Assembly (NCBI GenBank): GCA_013180565.1
Contig: QBUN01000408.1
Location: 1-18,648, forward strand
DNA length: 18,648 nt
Direction: 5' to 3'
Origin: Candidatus Methanophaga sp. GoMg3.2
Lineage (GTDB): Archaea > Halobacteriota > Syntropharchaeia > Alkanophagales > Methanospirareceae
Shown: in pieces, positions 1-7,129 of the stretch
How the letters are laid out: each line of letters starts with the position of its first letter
How positions within the stretch are numbered: position 1 is the stretch's first letter
Translations under genes and position numbers: made by a program
Notes under the pieces: generated by a model
Databases searched by the model: none
Told to the model about the DNA's origin: nothing
The model's input: the letters and a program-made list of their open reading frames with translations, nothing else

Positions 1-68
1 TACGAATTAGCAGGAAGAACTTCCCCAAAAGAACATTTAGACCAGGACGCAGACCCCATAGTAGCTAA
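1..68 (+). CDS. C-terminal tail of an unidentified upstream gene (partial)
   Basis: One plus-strand frame is open from the left edge and ends with TAA at 66-68, four bases before a strong palindrome/T-run terminator. It would encode a very basic 21-residue tail rich in Arg, Lys and Pro (R-I-S-R-K ... G-R-R-P-H-S-S). The stop immediately before a terminator is the main reason to prefer this frame. Frame 1 is also open but reads straight through the hairpin to a stop at 130-132, so it is less likely. I do not recognise the protein; a basic tail would fit an RNA-binding protein, but that is a guess. Confidence 0.35.
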   Translation, partial: RISRKNFPKRTFRPGRRPHSS

Positions 69-71
69 ACG

Positions 72-96
72 CAGCCATATATGGCTGTTTTTTTTT
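72..96 (+). terminator. Perfect 16-bp palindrome followed by T9
   Basis: Positions 72-87 form a perfect palindrome (CAGCCATA/TATGGCTG), followed directly by nine T residues at 88-96. This is a classic intrinsic-terminator shape and falls just after the stop of the partial left-edge ORF. T-runs are known to terminate archaeal transcription; the hairpin could also act in 3' end stability or processing. Very likely the end of the upstream transcript. Confidence 0.7.
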
Positions 97-158
97 CTGA
101 ATAACAAAATTTTGAATTTACTATTTATTTAAGACATTAGTTATAGGAAGGAAATGAC

Positions 159-215
159 ATGGCTGGTAGCGGTAGAATATCAAGAAGGATTATGCAGATA
201 CAGAAATCAGCATAG
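159..215 (+). CDS. Possible 18-residue small ORF upstream of the reductase gene
   Basis: An ATG at 159 lies 7 nt after GGAAGG (146-151), a plausible Shine-Dalgarno. It opens an 18-codon basic ORF (starts M-A-G-S-G-R-I-S-R-R) ending TAG at 213-215. An alternative ATG at 154 in another frame gives 22 codons ending at 222. It lies between the terminator and the reductase gene, so it could be a leader peptide, a micro-protein or chance. It shares R-I-S-R with the left-edge tail, but this is too short to mean much. No function is assigned. Confidence 0.25.
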   Translation: MAGSGRISRRIMQIQKSA

Positions 216-243
216 AGTGTGATTTTGTGGTGATCACAGTAAA

Positions 244-918
244 ATGGAACGACCATTTGTATTTATAAATGCCGCCATGAGCGCGGATGGAAAAATATCA
301 ACGGTAGAACGAGTGCAGACGAGAATAAGCGGTGGGAAAGATCGTGATAGAGTTGATGCTCTGAAGGCGGGAAGCGATGCAATAATGGTTGGCATCGGCA
401 CTGTTCTGGCAGACAATCCCGCTTTAACCGTGAAATCAAGAAAGAGGCAAGAAGATAGGAAGCGTGCGGAAAAGGATGAGAATCCTATACGAATTGTGGT
501 AGATAGCACTGCGAGAACGCCAATTGATGCAGAGATACTGAGCAGAGGCAGTGGCAAACGTATAATTGCCGTTTCCAAACGGGCGATAGTAGCGGATGTT
601 GATAGATTAAGCGAGAAAGCGGAGATTATTGTCTGTGGCAGGGAAGAAGTGGACTTGAAGAAACTTTTAGATTCTCTTTGGCAACGTGGTGTGACGAGAT
701 TGATGGTGGAAGGCGGTGCAACACTTAACTGGTCCCTTGTTTCGCAGGGGCTCGTTGATGAGATTTGTATATATCTTGGCAATATAATTATAGGTGGCGA
801 ACACGCTCCGACACTTGTAGATGGTAGGGGCTTTGTTACGGATATGGCAAAGCTGGAGCTTTTAAGTGTCGAGAAGATGGACAACGGTATATTACTACAA
901 TGGCGTGTTCGTAACTGA
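244..918 (+). CDS. 2,5-diamino-6-ribosylamino-4(3H)-pyrimidinone 5'-phosphate reductase
   Basis: A 224-residue protein of the RibD C-terminal (bacterial RibG / yeast Rib7 / archaeal MjaRED) reductase family. The enzyme reduces the ribosyl side chain of the GTP-derived pyrimidine to ribityl using NAD(P)H, an early step to riboflavin and in archaea also to coenzyme F420. Visible family motifs are N-A-A-M-S-A-D-G-K near residues 9-17, the nucleotide-binding stretch M-V-G-I-G-T-V-L-A-D-N-P near 48-59, R-I-V-V-D-S near 83-88, and V-E-G-G-A-T-L-N-W-S-L near 152-162. There is no deaminase domain and the length is normal for the archaeal single-domain form. ATG 244 follows GGTGAT (229-234) with 9 nt spacing. 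It is followed by a small decayed zinc-ribbon ORF and a partial copy of its own 3' end. Often named arfC or ribD2 in archaea. Confidence 0.92.
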   Translation: MERPFVFINAAMSADGKISTVERVQTRISGGKDRDRVDALKAGSDAIMVGIGTVLADNPALTVKSRKRQEDRKRAEKDENPIRIVVDSTARTPIDAEILSRGSGKRIIAVSKRAIVADVDRLSEKAEIIVCGREEVDLKKLLDSLWQRGVTRLMVEGGATLNWSLVSQGLVDEICIYLGNIIIGGEHAPTLVDGRGFVTDMAKLELLSVEKMDNGILLQWRVRN

Positions 919-976
919 TGAGGAGACGACAAAAAATGGAACCACCAAAGCTTTGATATAAATGATATAGCCGATT

Positions 977-1203
977 TTGCATAAAGCCGTTACGAGAAGG
1001 AAATTGAAGGACAAAAACGGAGAAATGCATGGAGAAGTGTTTTTATGGCGGAGAAAAGGCGAGGATGTATTTAACTACAAGCTCAAGTGCCCCTACTGCG
1101 AGTGGAACAGGAATCGAGCATTATACTCAAGCGAAGGCCGTACAGGGTGCGATGTAGCAACTGTGATAAGAGTATTATGATAGAGAAGCTATCTAAGAAA
1201 TAA
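977..1203 (+). pseudogene. Frameshifted small zinc-ribbon protein
   Basis: From a TTG at 977, frame 2 encodes a basic segment reaching a first knuckle C-P-Y-C (1088-1099), then drifts into an unconvincing tail ending near 1180. Frame 1 over 1105-1203 encodes a good continuation: E-Q-E-S-S-I-I-L-K-R-R-P-Y-R-V-R, then a second knuckle C-S-N-C (1153-1164), then D-K-S-I-M-I-E-K-L-S-K-K and TAA at 1201-1203. Joining the frames near 1103 gives one compact CxxC...CxxC zinc ribbon, so one base appears to be missing around the GAGTGGAAC stretch. Another short open reading sits just upstream, ending TAA at 982-984, so the true N-terminus is unclear. It is either a decayed gene or a real gene with a sequencing indel. 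The function of this ribbon family is unknown to me. Confidence 0.6.
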
Positions 1204-1206
1204 GCA

Positions 1207-1245
1207 ATGGTAAAGCTGAAGATTTTAAGTGCAGAGAAGATTTAG
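1207..1245 (+). repeat. Degenerate copy of the reductase 3' coding segment
   Basis: 1207-1241 matches 844-878 inside the reductase gene at 30 of 35 bases by eye. The match keeps the reading frame: M-V-K-L-K-I-L-S-A-E-K-I then TAG, versus M-A-K-L-E-L-L-S-V-E-K-M in the reductase. The offset is 363 bp in direct orientation. It looks like a remnant of a partial duplication of the reductase gene. Its last bases overlap the stop of the convergent gene on the minus strand. Confidence 0.55.
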
Positions 1246-2030
1246 TCAACTATCTTTAACCGTAGAGGATAACCTCTCAACTTTTGTTCTTCTTCTGGAA
1301 TTTCTAAGCCGGTCTGCCAATCAATGTATATTTCCGGTGATCTTGGAATTTCAACCATGATAGTTTCAAGCCGACCAAACATATCGGACATAAAAACAAT
1401 GTTGCCAGTCCACCCTTCCTCTATTGTAACAGGGGTCAGATGAGGATTACCTTTTAAGTCTGGCTCAGAAATCATAAGATGATATTCTCCTTTTCCTGAT
1501 TCAACTATTTCCTTTAAACTATTTTCAGGGAATTTTTCAAATTTATGTAGCTCCGCTAAAATTTCCACAATTCGTCCAGAGCCCTTTGGCAAAGCTATCG
1601 CTGATTTTGGATATCTGGCATATTCATCAAGTCTTTCAGCATATTCATCGCATAATTCACCAACAGATCCATTATAAGGTTCCATTCTACCACTTGGAAC
1701 GCCTTTACTTAATCTCTTATCATAATGGGCTTGCCAGTGCATAACCCATTCTCCAAATGCCTTACTTAATGAGACCCAGCAATCGGGCATATTTATAAAT
1801 GGTATTTTATTTTCAATTTTCAATCCATTAATGGCAACCAAGCCATCTTTACATAAATAAACTTTGCAACAAACAGGTTTAGCGGATATTAAGGGCTTTC
1901 TTAATAACCCTCCCAATATTATTTTCCCATAAATAAGAAATCTGACATATTCGCTACCAGCGAGGGTTCCTGCTACAAAACCCACAAAGAATGATAGAGC
2001 AATTTGGATAAGTAACATGGAGGTTGTCAT
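1242..2030 (-). CDS. Hypothetical membrane-anchored protein
   Basis: A 262-residue protein that I do not recognise. Residues about 5-25 form one hydrophobic N-terminal helix (M-L-L-I-Q-I-A-L-S-F-F-V-G-F-V-A-G), consistent with a membrane anchor. A second short hydrophobic patch (I-I-L-G-G-L-L) lies near 36-43. The remaining ~210 residues are soluble-looking, mixed alpha/beta and rich in Trp, Pro and acidic residues, including a Tyr/Glu-rich helix (D-E-Y-A-E-R-L-D-E-Y) around 125-137. No catalytic motif is evident. ATG 2030 has only a weak AGGAA upstream; an internal ATG four codons later is an alternative. A T/A-rich segment with a possible TATA box precedes the gene. It lies between two decayed genes, in the accessory-looking part of the window. 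It is probably a lineage-restricted protein. Confidence 0.6.
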   Translation of the reverse strand: MTTSMLLIQIALSFFVGFVAGTLAGSEYVRFLIYGKIILGGLLRKPLISAKPVCCKVYLCKDGLVAINGLKIENKIPFINMPDCWVSLSKAFGEWVMHWQAHYDKRLSKGVPSGRMEPYNGSVGELCDEYAERLDEYARYPKSAIALPKGSGRIVEILAELHKFEKFPENSLKEIVESGKGEYHLMISEPDLKGNPHLTPVTIEEGWTGNIVFMSDMFGRLETIMVEIPRSPEIYIDWQTGLEIPEEEQKLRGYPLRLKIVD

Positions 2031-2120
2031 ATTTCCTTTTTATTTTATTATTAGATGCACTTATAATAAAAATAAAGAAGGAAGCTAAAGAAGTTGACGC
2101 CTATATTAGATTTGTCATCT

Positions 2121-3582
2121 TTATTTTAAGGACTTTAACAACTCTTCTGCCTTCTTCACATCCGCTTCTCTTCCCTGCTCATCAAATAATCGTTTTGCAA
2201 TCGCTAATTCCTTCTTTGCTTCTTTATTCCTTCCTGTTTTTGAGTACAAAATGCCGAGATTTGCATGTGCTTCTGCATCATCGGGCTTGATCCTTATCGC
2301 TTCTCTGTATTCCCTCTTCGCAGCCTCTTTTCTTCCAACATTGTTTAACAAAACCCCAAGATTAATATGTGCTTCTGTGAAATCGGGGTTAATCCTTATC
2401 GCTTCGCGGTATTCCTTCTCCGCATCCTCTTTTCTTCCCAAATAGTATAGCAAATTCCCAAGATTATTATGCGCAAGTGCGTAATCGGAGTTAATCCTCA
2501 GCGCTTCTCTGTATTCCGCCTCCGCTTCCTCTTCCCTCCCCATCACTTTAAACAAAAGCCCGAGATTAATATGCGCAACTGTCGACTCTGGACTAATCCG
2601 TAGGCATTCTTTATAGCTTTTTTCGCCATTTTCGTACTCTTTATCCCTGTAAAATGCATTTCCGAGATAAAATAGACTCCCCGCATCCTTTAACTCACTC
2701 AAAAGGCTTAATAGATCTCCAAGATAATCTACTGGCTCGTAATCATCTACTACCAATTCTAATATGGGATCATAGACATCAATTTTAGGGCTGGAAGACA
2801 CGGTAACAAATCTATTCTCTTTAAGATGGTTTATTGACCTGATCAAAGAAAACTCATTGATTTTAGTTCCAAAAATGGAAGTGCAAATAGCTCTTATCAG
2901 CACCTTTTCGTAACTAAAAATGTTAGCTTCTTTTAAAAGTTTGCAAGCCCACAGAATAGACCTTTCATAAGCCTTAAGGATCCTGTATCTGTTTCTCATG
3001 CCGTCAATGTTAAGGATCACCGAGCCAGGCGTTCCAAGAAATTGATCGGGGTTCCATGTTACTCCTGCTTCTCTTGCTAATTCTTTGCCCTCGCTTTTGT
3101 TCAATTCGTATTTATCCAGATCTAAATTTGTTTAAATCGTCAAAAACCACTAAATAATTCCGCTTTATGTATGGAAAACGAACCGGTTCAACTTCGTTAG
3201 GCGGGACTTAAATCACATAAAAATCAGGATAAACGGCTTTTAGTGCCTGATAGACACTTCTTGTCTTCCCTGATTTTGGCATACCTATAACCAAAACGTT
3301 TTCATTGCTCTTAAGCAAGTTCTTTATCAGCTCGTCACTAGCCCTTCCTTTATATACTTCTGCGTTTGCATGTAACGGCTGTTGAATTGCGAAATCACTT
3401 TGTTGCAGTTCCTTCACTTTGCAGTAGTGGAATCGGTCAGAGAACTCCTTTTTTGATTTTATATACGGTAATATCGCAAGGAAAAACATGAAGATTGCAA
3501 TTATTACCGTTATAATACTGAGGAAGGCTGCTAAGTAGTATATGTCCACTCCGCACAAGAAAGTAATTGTTTGATTTAGCAT
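2121..3582 (-). pseudogene. Broken STAND-type NTPase with C-terminal TPRs
   Basis: Three consecutive minus-strand segments look like pieces of one ~485-residue protein. Segment 3582-3208 encodes an N-terminal transmembrane helix (residues ~17-41) and a Walker A G-M-P-K-S-G-K-T (100-107), ending at TAA 3210-3208. The same frame stays open from 3207 to 3112 and encodes Y-L-V-V-F-D-D-L-N-K-F, a convincing Walker B, before TAA at 3114-3112. The following frame, open through 3104-2121, encodes a ~130-residue helical linker and five TPR units. One nonsense codon and one frameshift near 3120 therefore separate the parts. The layout (P-loop ATPase, helical region, TPR array) is that of signalling STAND ATPases, which often act in sensing or defence. 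The TPR part could still be translated alone from the TTG at 3104. Sequencing error is the main alternative. Confidence 0.75.
2172..2681 (-). repeat. Five tandem 34-residue TPR units
   Basis: Within the TPR segment, five consecutive 34-residue units occupy residues about 142-311 of the frame starting at 3104. Each carries the TPR pattern A-H-x-N-L-G-x-L-(8 residues)-A-x-x-E-Y-R-E-A-(I/L)-R-I-x-P. The middle units are very similar in DNA as well as protein, so recent unit duplication is likely. Such arrays form superhelical protein-binding scaffolds. Confidence 0.9.
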
Positions 3583-3631
3583 TTTCTACTACTTATTTTA
3601 CTTCAACAGAGTAAAACCATTTTTTCTCGTG

Positions 3632-4432
3632 TTAATATGGGGAACTCTCGTGGTTTTTGCCTATAATCTTCTCAAATATCGCCTTCACTGCAACAACCGC
3701 TTTAGAATCATCTGGCAGCTCTATTATTGGCGTCCCTATTAAATCATATGCCCTTATGTTCTCATCTTCGGGCACTGTACCTATAAGCGTAAGCCCACTA
3801 GCCTTAACCATATCGAGCAATGCCGTCTTCACCACCTCGTCCTCGGTAACCTTATTCAGCACGAGATAGATATGCTGGAAGTGAATATGCAACTTCTCGG
3901 CAAGATTCTTTATGGCTAATGCGGTATCAATACCCCTTTTTGTGGGATCGCTAACCACAAGCATTGTATCTACATCTCTTGTTGTTCTACGGCTTAGATG
4001 CTCCAACCCTGCTTCGCAATCTATTACTATCGTAGTGAAGCGACCAGACAGCGTATCAATAAAATGCCTTAGCATGTCATTTATCAGGCAATAACAGCCA
4101 ATGCCTTCAGAACGTCCCATGGCTAATACTGAGAATTGCGGTGTGTTCACTGTTATCTCGTCTATCTTATATTCTATCAGCATATCTGTGGGCATGTCTT
4201 CGGAGAAAAAGACCTGTGATGGCGATGCTATCTCTTCCCTTATGTCCCCTATCGTCTTATTTACTTTCACGCCTAACGTGCTGGGAAGGCAACTAGCAGG
4301 GTCAGCATCAATCGCAAGCGCTCTCTCCGCACCATATTCAGCCAGGAATTTCAGTATTAGCGATGCAATTACCGTTTTACCCGTGCCTCCTTTGCCCGCT
4401 ACTGCAATGATTTTCGCTTTATCACTTTTCAT
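3632..4432 (-). CDS. cooC: CooC-like nickel-insertion ATPase (MinD/ParA-type P-loop)
   Basis: A 266-residue MinD/SIMIBI-class ATPase of the CooC family, which helps insert nickel into the C-cluster of carbon monoxide dehydrogenase or CODH/acetyl-CoA synthase. The deviant Walker A G-K-G-G-T-G-K-T is at residues 13-20, with the signature lysine K14. D-A-D-P is at 42-45, the CooC-type metal-binding C-Y-C at 113-115 and the Walker B aspartate D138 in I-V-I-D-C-E-A-G. The CxC and length (CooC is ~250-260) favour CooC over MinD or NifH relatives. No CODH subunit genes are in the window, so the gene stands apart from its expected partners. ATG 4432 lacks a Shine-Dalgarno, so translation may be leaderless or short-leadered from the divergent intergenic region shared with endonuclease IV. 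Confidence 0.85.
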   Translation of the reverse strand: MKSDKAKIIAVAGKGGTGKTVIASLILKFLAEYGAERALAIDADPASCLPSTLGVKVNKTIGDIREEIASPSQVFFSEDMPTDMLIEYKIDEITVNTPQFSVLAMGRSEGIGCYCLINDMLRHFIDTLSGRFTTIVIDCEAGLEHLSRRTTRDVDTMLVVSDPTKRGIDTALAIKNLAEKLHIHFQHIYLVLNKVTEDEVVKTALLDMVKASGLTLIGTVPEDENIRAYDLIGTPIIELPDDSKAVVAVKAIFEKIIGKNHESSPY

Positions 4433-4542
4433 TGTTGTACATAAAGCATACTGTTTCTTTGGTAAATGTTTTTTAAAAAGAAATCATCAATAAATTAAGT
4501 TTTAAAAAGAGGAATAAATAGATACAAAAGTAGTAATGAAAA
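4433..4542. promoter_or_regulatory. Divergent promoter region between cooC-like gene and nfo operon
   Basis: This 110-bp A/T-rich gap separates two divergent genes. For the plus-strand repair operon, TTTTAAAAAG at 4500-4509 is a plausible TATA box about 35-40 bp before the ATG at 4543, implying a leader of roughly ten bases or less; no Shine-Dalgarno is visible. For the minus strand, a similar CTTTTTAAAAAAC element lies around 4467-4480. Assignment rests on position and composition only. Confidence 0.4.
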
Positions 4543-5391
4543 ATGGTTCAAGTTGGCGTTCATGTCTCAATTGCAGGGTCAATAGATAAGGCTGTAGACC
4601 GAGCAGTAGAGAAGAATTGTGATACGTTTCAGATCTTCTCGAGCAACCCCCGGGGGTGGAAGGTTCGAGAACTTACAGAGATAGAGATAACGCGATTCAT
4701 TGAGAAGGGTGCCCATTCCGGTATATACCCTCCTGTGGACCATATGCCTTACCTACCAAATCTCGCCGCACCGGTCGATGAAGTGTATAAAAAGTCTGTT
4801 TCCGCGCTCATCGTGGAATTGAGACGGTGTGACGCTTTACATATCCCTTACCTCGTCACTCACCTGGGTAGTCATCGCGGATATGGAAAAGCCGAGGGCT
4901 TCCGGAGGATCGGAGATGCTGTTAACGAGGCATTCCGCGAAGTAGATAATACAGTGATGCTACTTCTGGAGAATACCGCAGGGACAAAGAATAGTATGGG
5001 CGGAACCTTTGAGGATATACGACATATCATGGCACATATAGAACATAAAGAACGGCTAGGAATCTGCTTTGACACCTGCCACGCCTTCGTTGCCGGTTAC
5101 GAATTACGTACGGAAAAAAGCTTGAACGCGACATTGCTGCATTTCGATGAGGTCATAGGCCTTGAACATCTAAAACTCATTCATTTAAATGATGCCAAGG
5201 CAGGTCTGAACTCGCGATTGGACCGACATGAGCATATTGGACTTGGATATATTGGAGAAGATGGTTTTCGTGTTATTATTAACGAGGAGCACATTAAGGA
5301 TCTGCCGATGATCCTCGAAACACCCGTTGATGATCGAAGAGATGATATAGGAAATATCCGGAAGGTGAGAGAACTTGCAGATGGATATTGA
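4543..5391 (+). CDS. nfo: Endonuclease IV (AP endonuclease)
   Basis: A 282-residue TIM-barrel AP endonuclease that cuts 5' of abasic sites and handles some oxidised bases in base excision repair. All nine trinuclear-zinc ligands of the family can be placed: H67, H107 (T-H-L-G-S-H), E143 (L-L-E-N-T-A-G), D176 and H179 (C-F-D-T-C-H-A), H213 (L-I-H-L-N-D), D226 and H228 (D-R-H-E-H) and E258 (L-E-T-P). The N-terminal G-V-H-V-S-I-A-G-S is typical. Length matches the family (~280), so it is complete and should be active. It is the first gene of a plus-strand repair cassette; its TGA overlaps the start of the endonuclease III gene by 11 nt, implying translational coupling. No Shine-Dalgarno precedes ATG 4543. 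Confidence 0.96.
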   Translation: MVQVGVHVSIAGSIDKAVDRAVEKNCDTFQIFSSNPRGWKVRELTEIEITRFIEKGAHSGIYPPVDHMPYLPNLAAPVDEVYKKSVSALIVELRRCDALHIPYLVTHLGSHRGYGKAEGFRRIGDAVNEAFREVDNTVMLLLENTAGTKNSMGGTFEDIRHIMAHIEHKERLGICFDTCHAFVAGYELRTEKSLNATLLHFDEVIGLEHLKLIHLNDAKAGLNSRLDRHEHIGLGYIGEDGFRVIINEEHIKDLPMILETPVDDRRDDIGNIRKVRELADGY

Positions 5392-6022
5392 GAAGGTCTT
5401 GCAGATACTCAAGGAACAGTATCAAGACCAAATATCGGCGTTGAGAGCTATTTCAAATACAAGAGACCCGTATTTGACCCTTATTTCATGCCTTTTGAGC
5501 CTAAGAACCAAGGATGAAGTGACTGCCGGGGCGTCAAAGCGGCTGTTTGCATTGGCAAAAACACCTGCTGATATGTTACAGCACAAAAAAGAAGATATAG
5601 AACGAGCGATTTACCCCGTTGGGTTTTACAGACGAAAGGCAGAGCAAATCCTTGGTATTAGTCATACTCTTGTGGCAAGCTATGATTCACAAGTTCCCGC
5701 TGAGCTGGAAGAGCTCTTGAAACTTAAGGGTGTTGGCAGAAAAACTGCGAATATCGTTATCACGATGGCGTATAATAAGCCCGGAATCGCAGTTGATACT
5801 CACGTACACCGTATATCCAACCGTCTGGGACTCGTAGCGACTAAAGATCCATATCAAACGGAATTTGCATTACAAAAAGCACTCGCAAAGCAGCATTGGA
5901 AGGTACTTAATGAGCTTCTTGTCTTGCATGGTCAAACGATATGCACGCCGATAAGTCCAAAGTGTAGCATCTGCCCTATTACTAAGTACTGCGAACAAAT
6001 TGGCGTAACGCGTTTTAGATAA
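5381..6022 (+). CDS. nth: Endonuclease III (DNA glycosylase/AP lyase)
   Basis: A 213-residue HhH-GPD glycosylase that removes oxidised pyrimidines and nicks the abasic site by beta-elimination. With the ATG at 5381 as residue 1, the helix-hairpin-helix L-K-G-V-G-R-K-T-A-N carries the catalytic lysine K121, and V-D-T-H-V-H-R carries the catalytic aspartate D139. The [4Fe-4S] loop C-x6-C-x2-C-x5-C is complete (C188, C195, C198, C204). The S-L-R-T-K-D-E-V motif resembles archaeal/eukaryotic Nth more than the bacterial form. ATG 5381 is preferred; a TTG at 5375, two codons upstream, sits closer to GGTGAG (5364-5369) and is possible. It overlaps the endonuclease IV gene and is followed after 25 nt by the polymerase gene, giving a compact base-repair operon. 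Confidence 0.95.
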   Translation: MDIEKVLQILKEQYQDQISALRAISNTRDPYLTLISCLLSLRTKDEVTAGASKRLFALAKTPADMLQHKKEDIERAIYPVGFYRRKAEQILGISHTLVASYDSQVPAELEELLKLKGVGRKTANIVITMAYNKPGIAVDTHVHRISNRLGLVATKDPYQTEFALQKALAKQHWKVLNELLVLHGQTICTPISPKCSICPITKYCEQIGVTRFR

Positions 6023-6032
6023 GGTAATAACC

Positions 6033-6040
6033 GAGGTGAT
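6033..6040 (+). promoter_or_regulatory. Shine-Dalgarno that sets the polymerase start at GTG 6048
   Basis: GAGGTGAT is a near-perfect archaeal Shine-Dalgarno lying 7 nt before GTG 6048. A longer reading would begin at GTG 6036, but that codon sits inside this site. The polymerase should therefore begin at 6048, giving M-R-V-I-L-H-V-D-M-D, the usual family N-terminus. Confidence 0.75.
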
Positions 6041-6047
6041 AAACAGG

Positions 6048-7127
6048 GTGAGAGTAATACTTCATGTAGACATGGACAGTTTCTTTTCGTCTGTTGAAGA
6101 GCGAGAGAAGCCGAAACTGAAAGGGTTACCCGTGATAGTAGGCGGGAAAATTACGCCTGAATGGGAAAAAGAAGACAGTAATATAAGAGGCGTTGTGAGC
6201 ACATGCTCTTATGAGGCACGGAAGTATGGCGTTCATTCTGCAATGGCACTTTCAAAGGCATATAAGCTTTGCCCTGATGCTAAGTTTCTACCAGTAAATA
6301 TGCCGCTGTACAAACAGGTGTCCGGCGAAATAATGAACATTCTGAGGAAATACGCCGATAAAATGGAACAAGTAAGCATAGACGAGGCGTTTCTTGATGT
6401 CAGTACAAAAGTAGAGGATTGGAACGATGCGCGAGAACATGCGAAGCGGATAAAGAAAGCGATACAGGTGGAAGAAGGATTGACATGTTCTATTGGCATC
6501 GGCCCAAATAAAACAATAGCGAAGATAGCATCGGATTTCGTGAAGCCGGATGGCCTAACGGTGGTAGAAGAAGCAAAAGCTTTCTTAGCACCATTAGATG
6601 TGAAAAATATCCCAGGCGTGGGTCCAAAGACCGATAAAATATTGCGCATGATGGGTATCGACCAAATAGGTCAGCTTGCAAGCGGTGACGTGCAAAAACT
6701 CGTGGCTGCTATTGGTCAGTCAGGCAAAAGACTACATCTGGTTGCAAACGGGATAGACAAAAGCGAAGTGGAAGAAAAATGGGTGAGAAAGTCGTTGAGT
6801 CGAGAGCGAACGTTCATTAATGACACGAGAGACGCTTCTGTATTAACTAAGTGTGTGGATGCGTTGGCGGAAGAGGTCTATAATGCGATGACGGACGCCG
6901 GATTTGTTTTCAAAACGGTCTCGATAAAGGTTAAGTTTGAAGATTTCGCTATAGCTACGCGTGCTAAGACGCTAAAAACATACCATTGTGATTTGAGCAC
7001 ACTCAAGAGAACAGCAAATGAACTGATGACGGAATTGAAGAATGCAAAACAGAATAAAATGAGATTGATCGGCGTTCGAATCTCAAATTTGGGTGCTGTT
7101 GATGATAAGCAAATGCGGTTTGTATAG
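6048..7127 (+). CDS. dinB: DNA polymerase IV (Y-family translesion polymerase)
   Basis: A 359-residue DinB/Dpo4-type polymerase, starting at GTG 6048 by the Shine-Dalgarno argument. Metal-binding carboxylates are D8 (H-V-D-M-D) and D112/E113 (S-I-D-E-A-F-L-D-V-S). F13 in D-S-F-F is the likely steric-gate residue that excludes ribonucleotides. S-Y-E-A-R-K-Y-G-V-H (finger), G-I-G-P-N-K-T-I-A-K-I-A-S-D (palm) and N-I-P-G-V-G-P-K-T (thumb HhH) are all present, followed by a little-finger domain. The C-terminus ends D-D-K-Q-M-R-F-V without a complete PCNA/clamp-binding box. It copies past damaged template. Being third in an operon with AP endonuclease and endonuclease III links base excision repair and bypass of abasic or oxidised sites. 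It lacks an identifiable terminator of its own; the downstream hairpin serves the opposing gene better. Confidence 0.95.
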   Translation: MRVILHVDMDSFFSSVEEREKPKLKGLPVIVGGKITPEWEKEDSNIRGVVSTCSYEARKYGVHSAMALSKAYKLCPDAKFLPVNMPLYKQVSGEIMNILRKYADKMEQVSIDEAFLDVSTKVEDWNDAREHAKRIKKAIQVEEGLTCSIGIGPNKTIAKIASDFVKPDGLTVVEEAKAFLAPLDVKNIPGVGPKTDKILRMMGIDQIGQLASGDVQKLVAAIGQSGKRLHLVANGIDKSEVEEKWVRKSLSRERTFINDTRDASVLTKCVDALAEEVYNAMTDAGFVFKTVSIKVKFEDFAIATRAKTLKTYHCDLSTLKRTANELMTELKNAKQNKMRLIGVRISNLGAVDDKQMRFV

Positions 7128-7129
7128 TT

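Noticed and set aside
1..132. Frame-1 reading from the left edge through the palindrome
   Set aside because: It runs through a strong terminator-like hairpin and T-run into Phe/Asn/Leu low complexity; the frame stopping at 68 is more natural.
234..932. Long minus-strand ORF (232 codons) opposite the reductase gene
   Set aside because: Low-complexity Ser/Leu/Ile-rich antisense reading of a clear enzyme gene; no motif and no ribosome-binding site.
1088..1164. Programmed ribosomal frameshift in the zinc-ribbon ORF
   Set aside because: No slippery heptamer or downstream structure is evident near the frame change; a one-base deletion explains it more simply.
2172..2681. Regularly spaced similar blocks as a CRISPR array
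   Set aside because: The ~102-bp period is continuous coding sequence for 34-residue TPR units, with no spacer/repeat structure.
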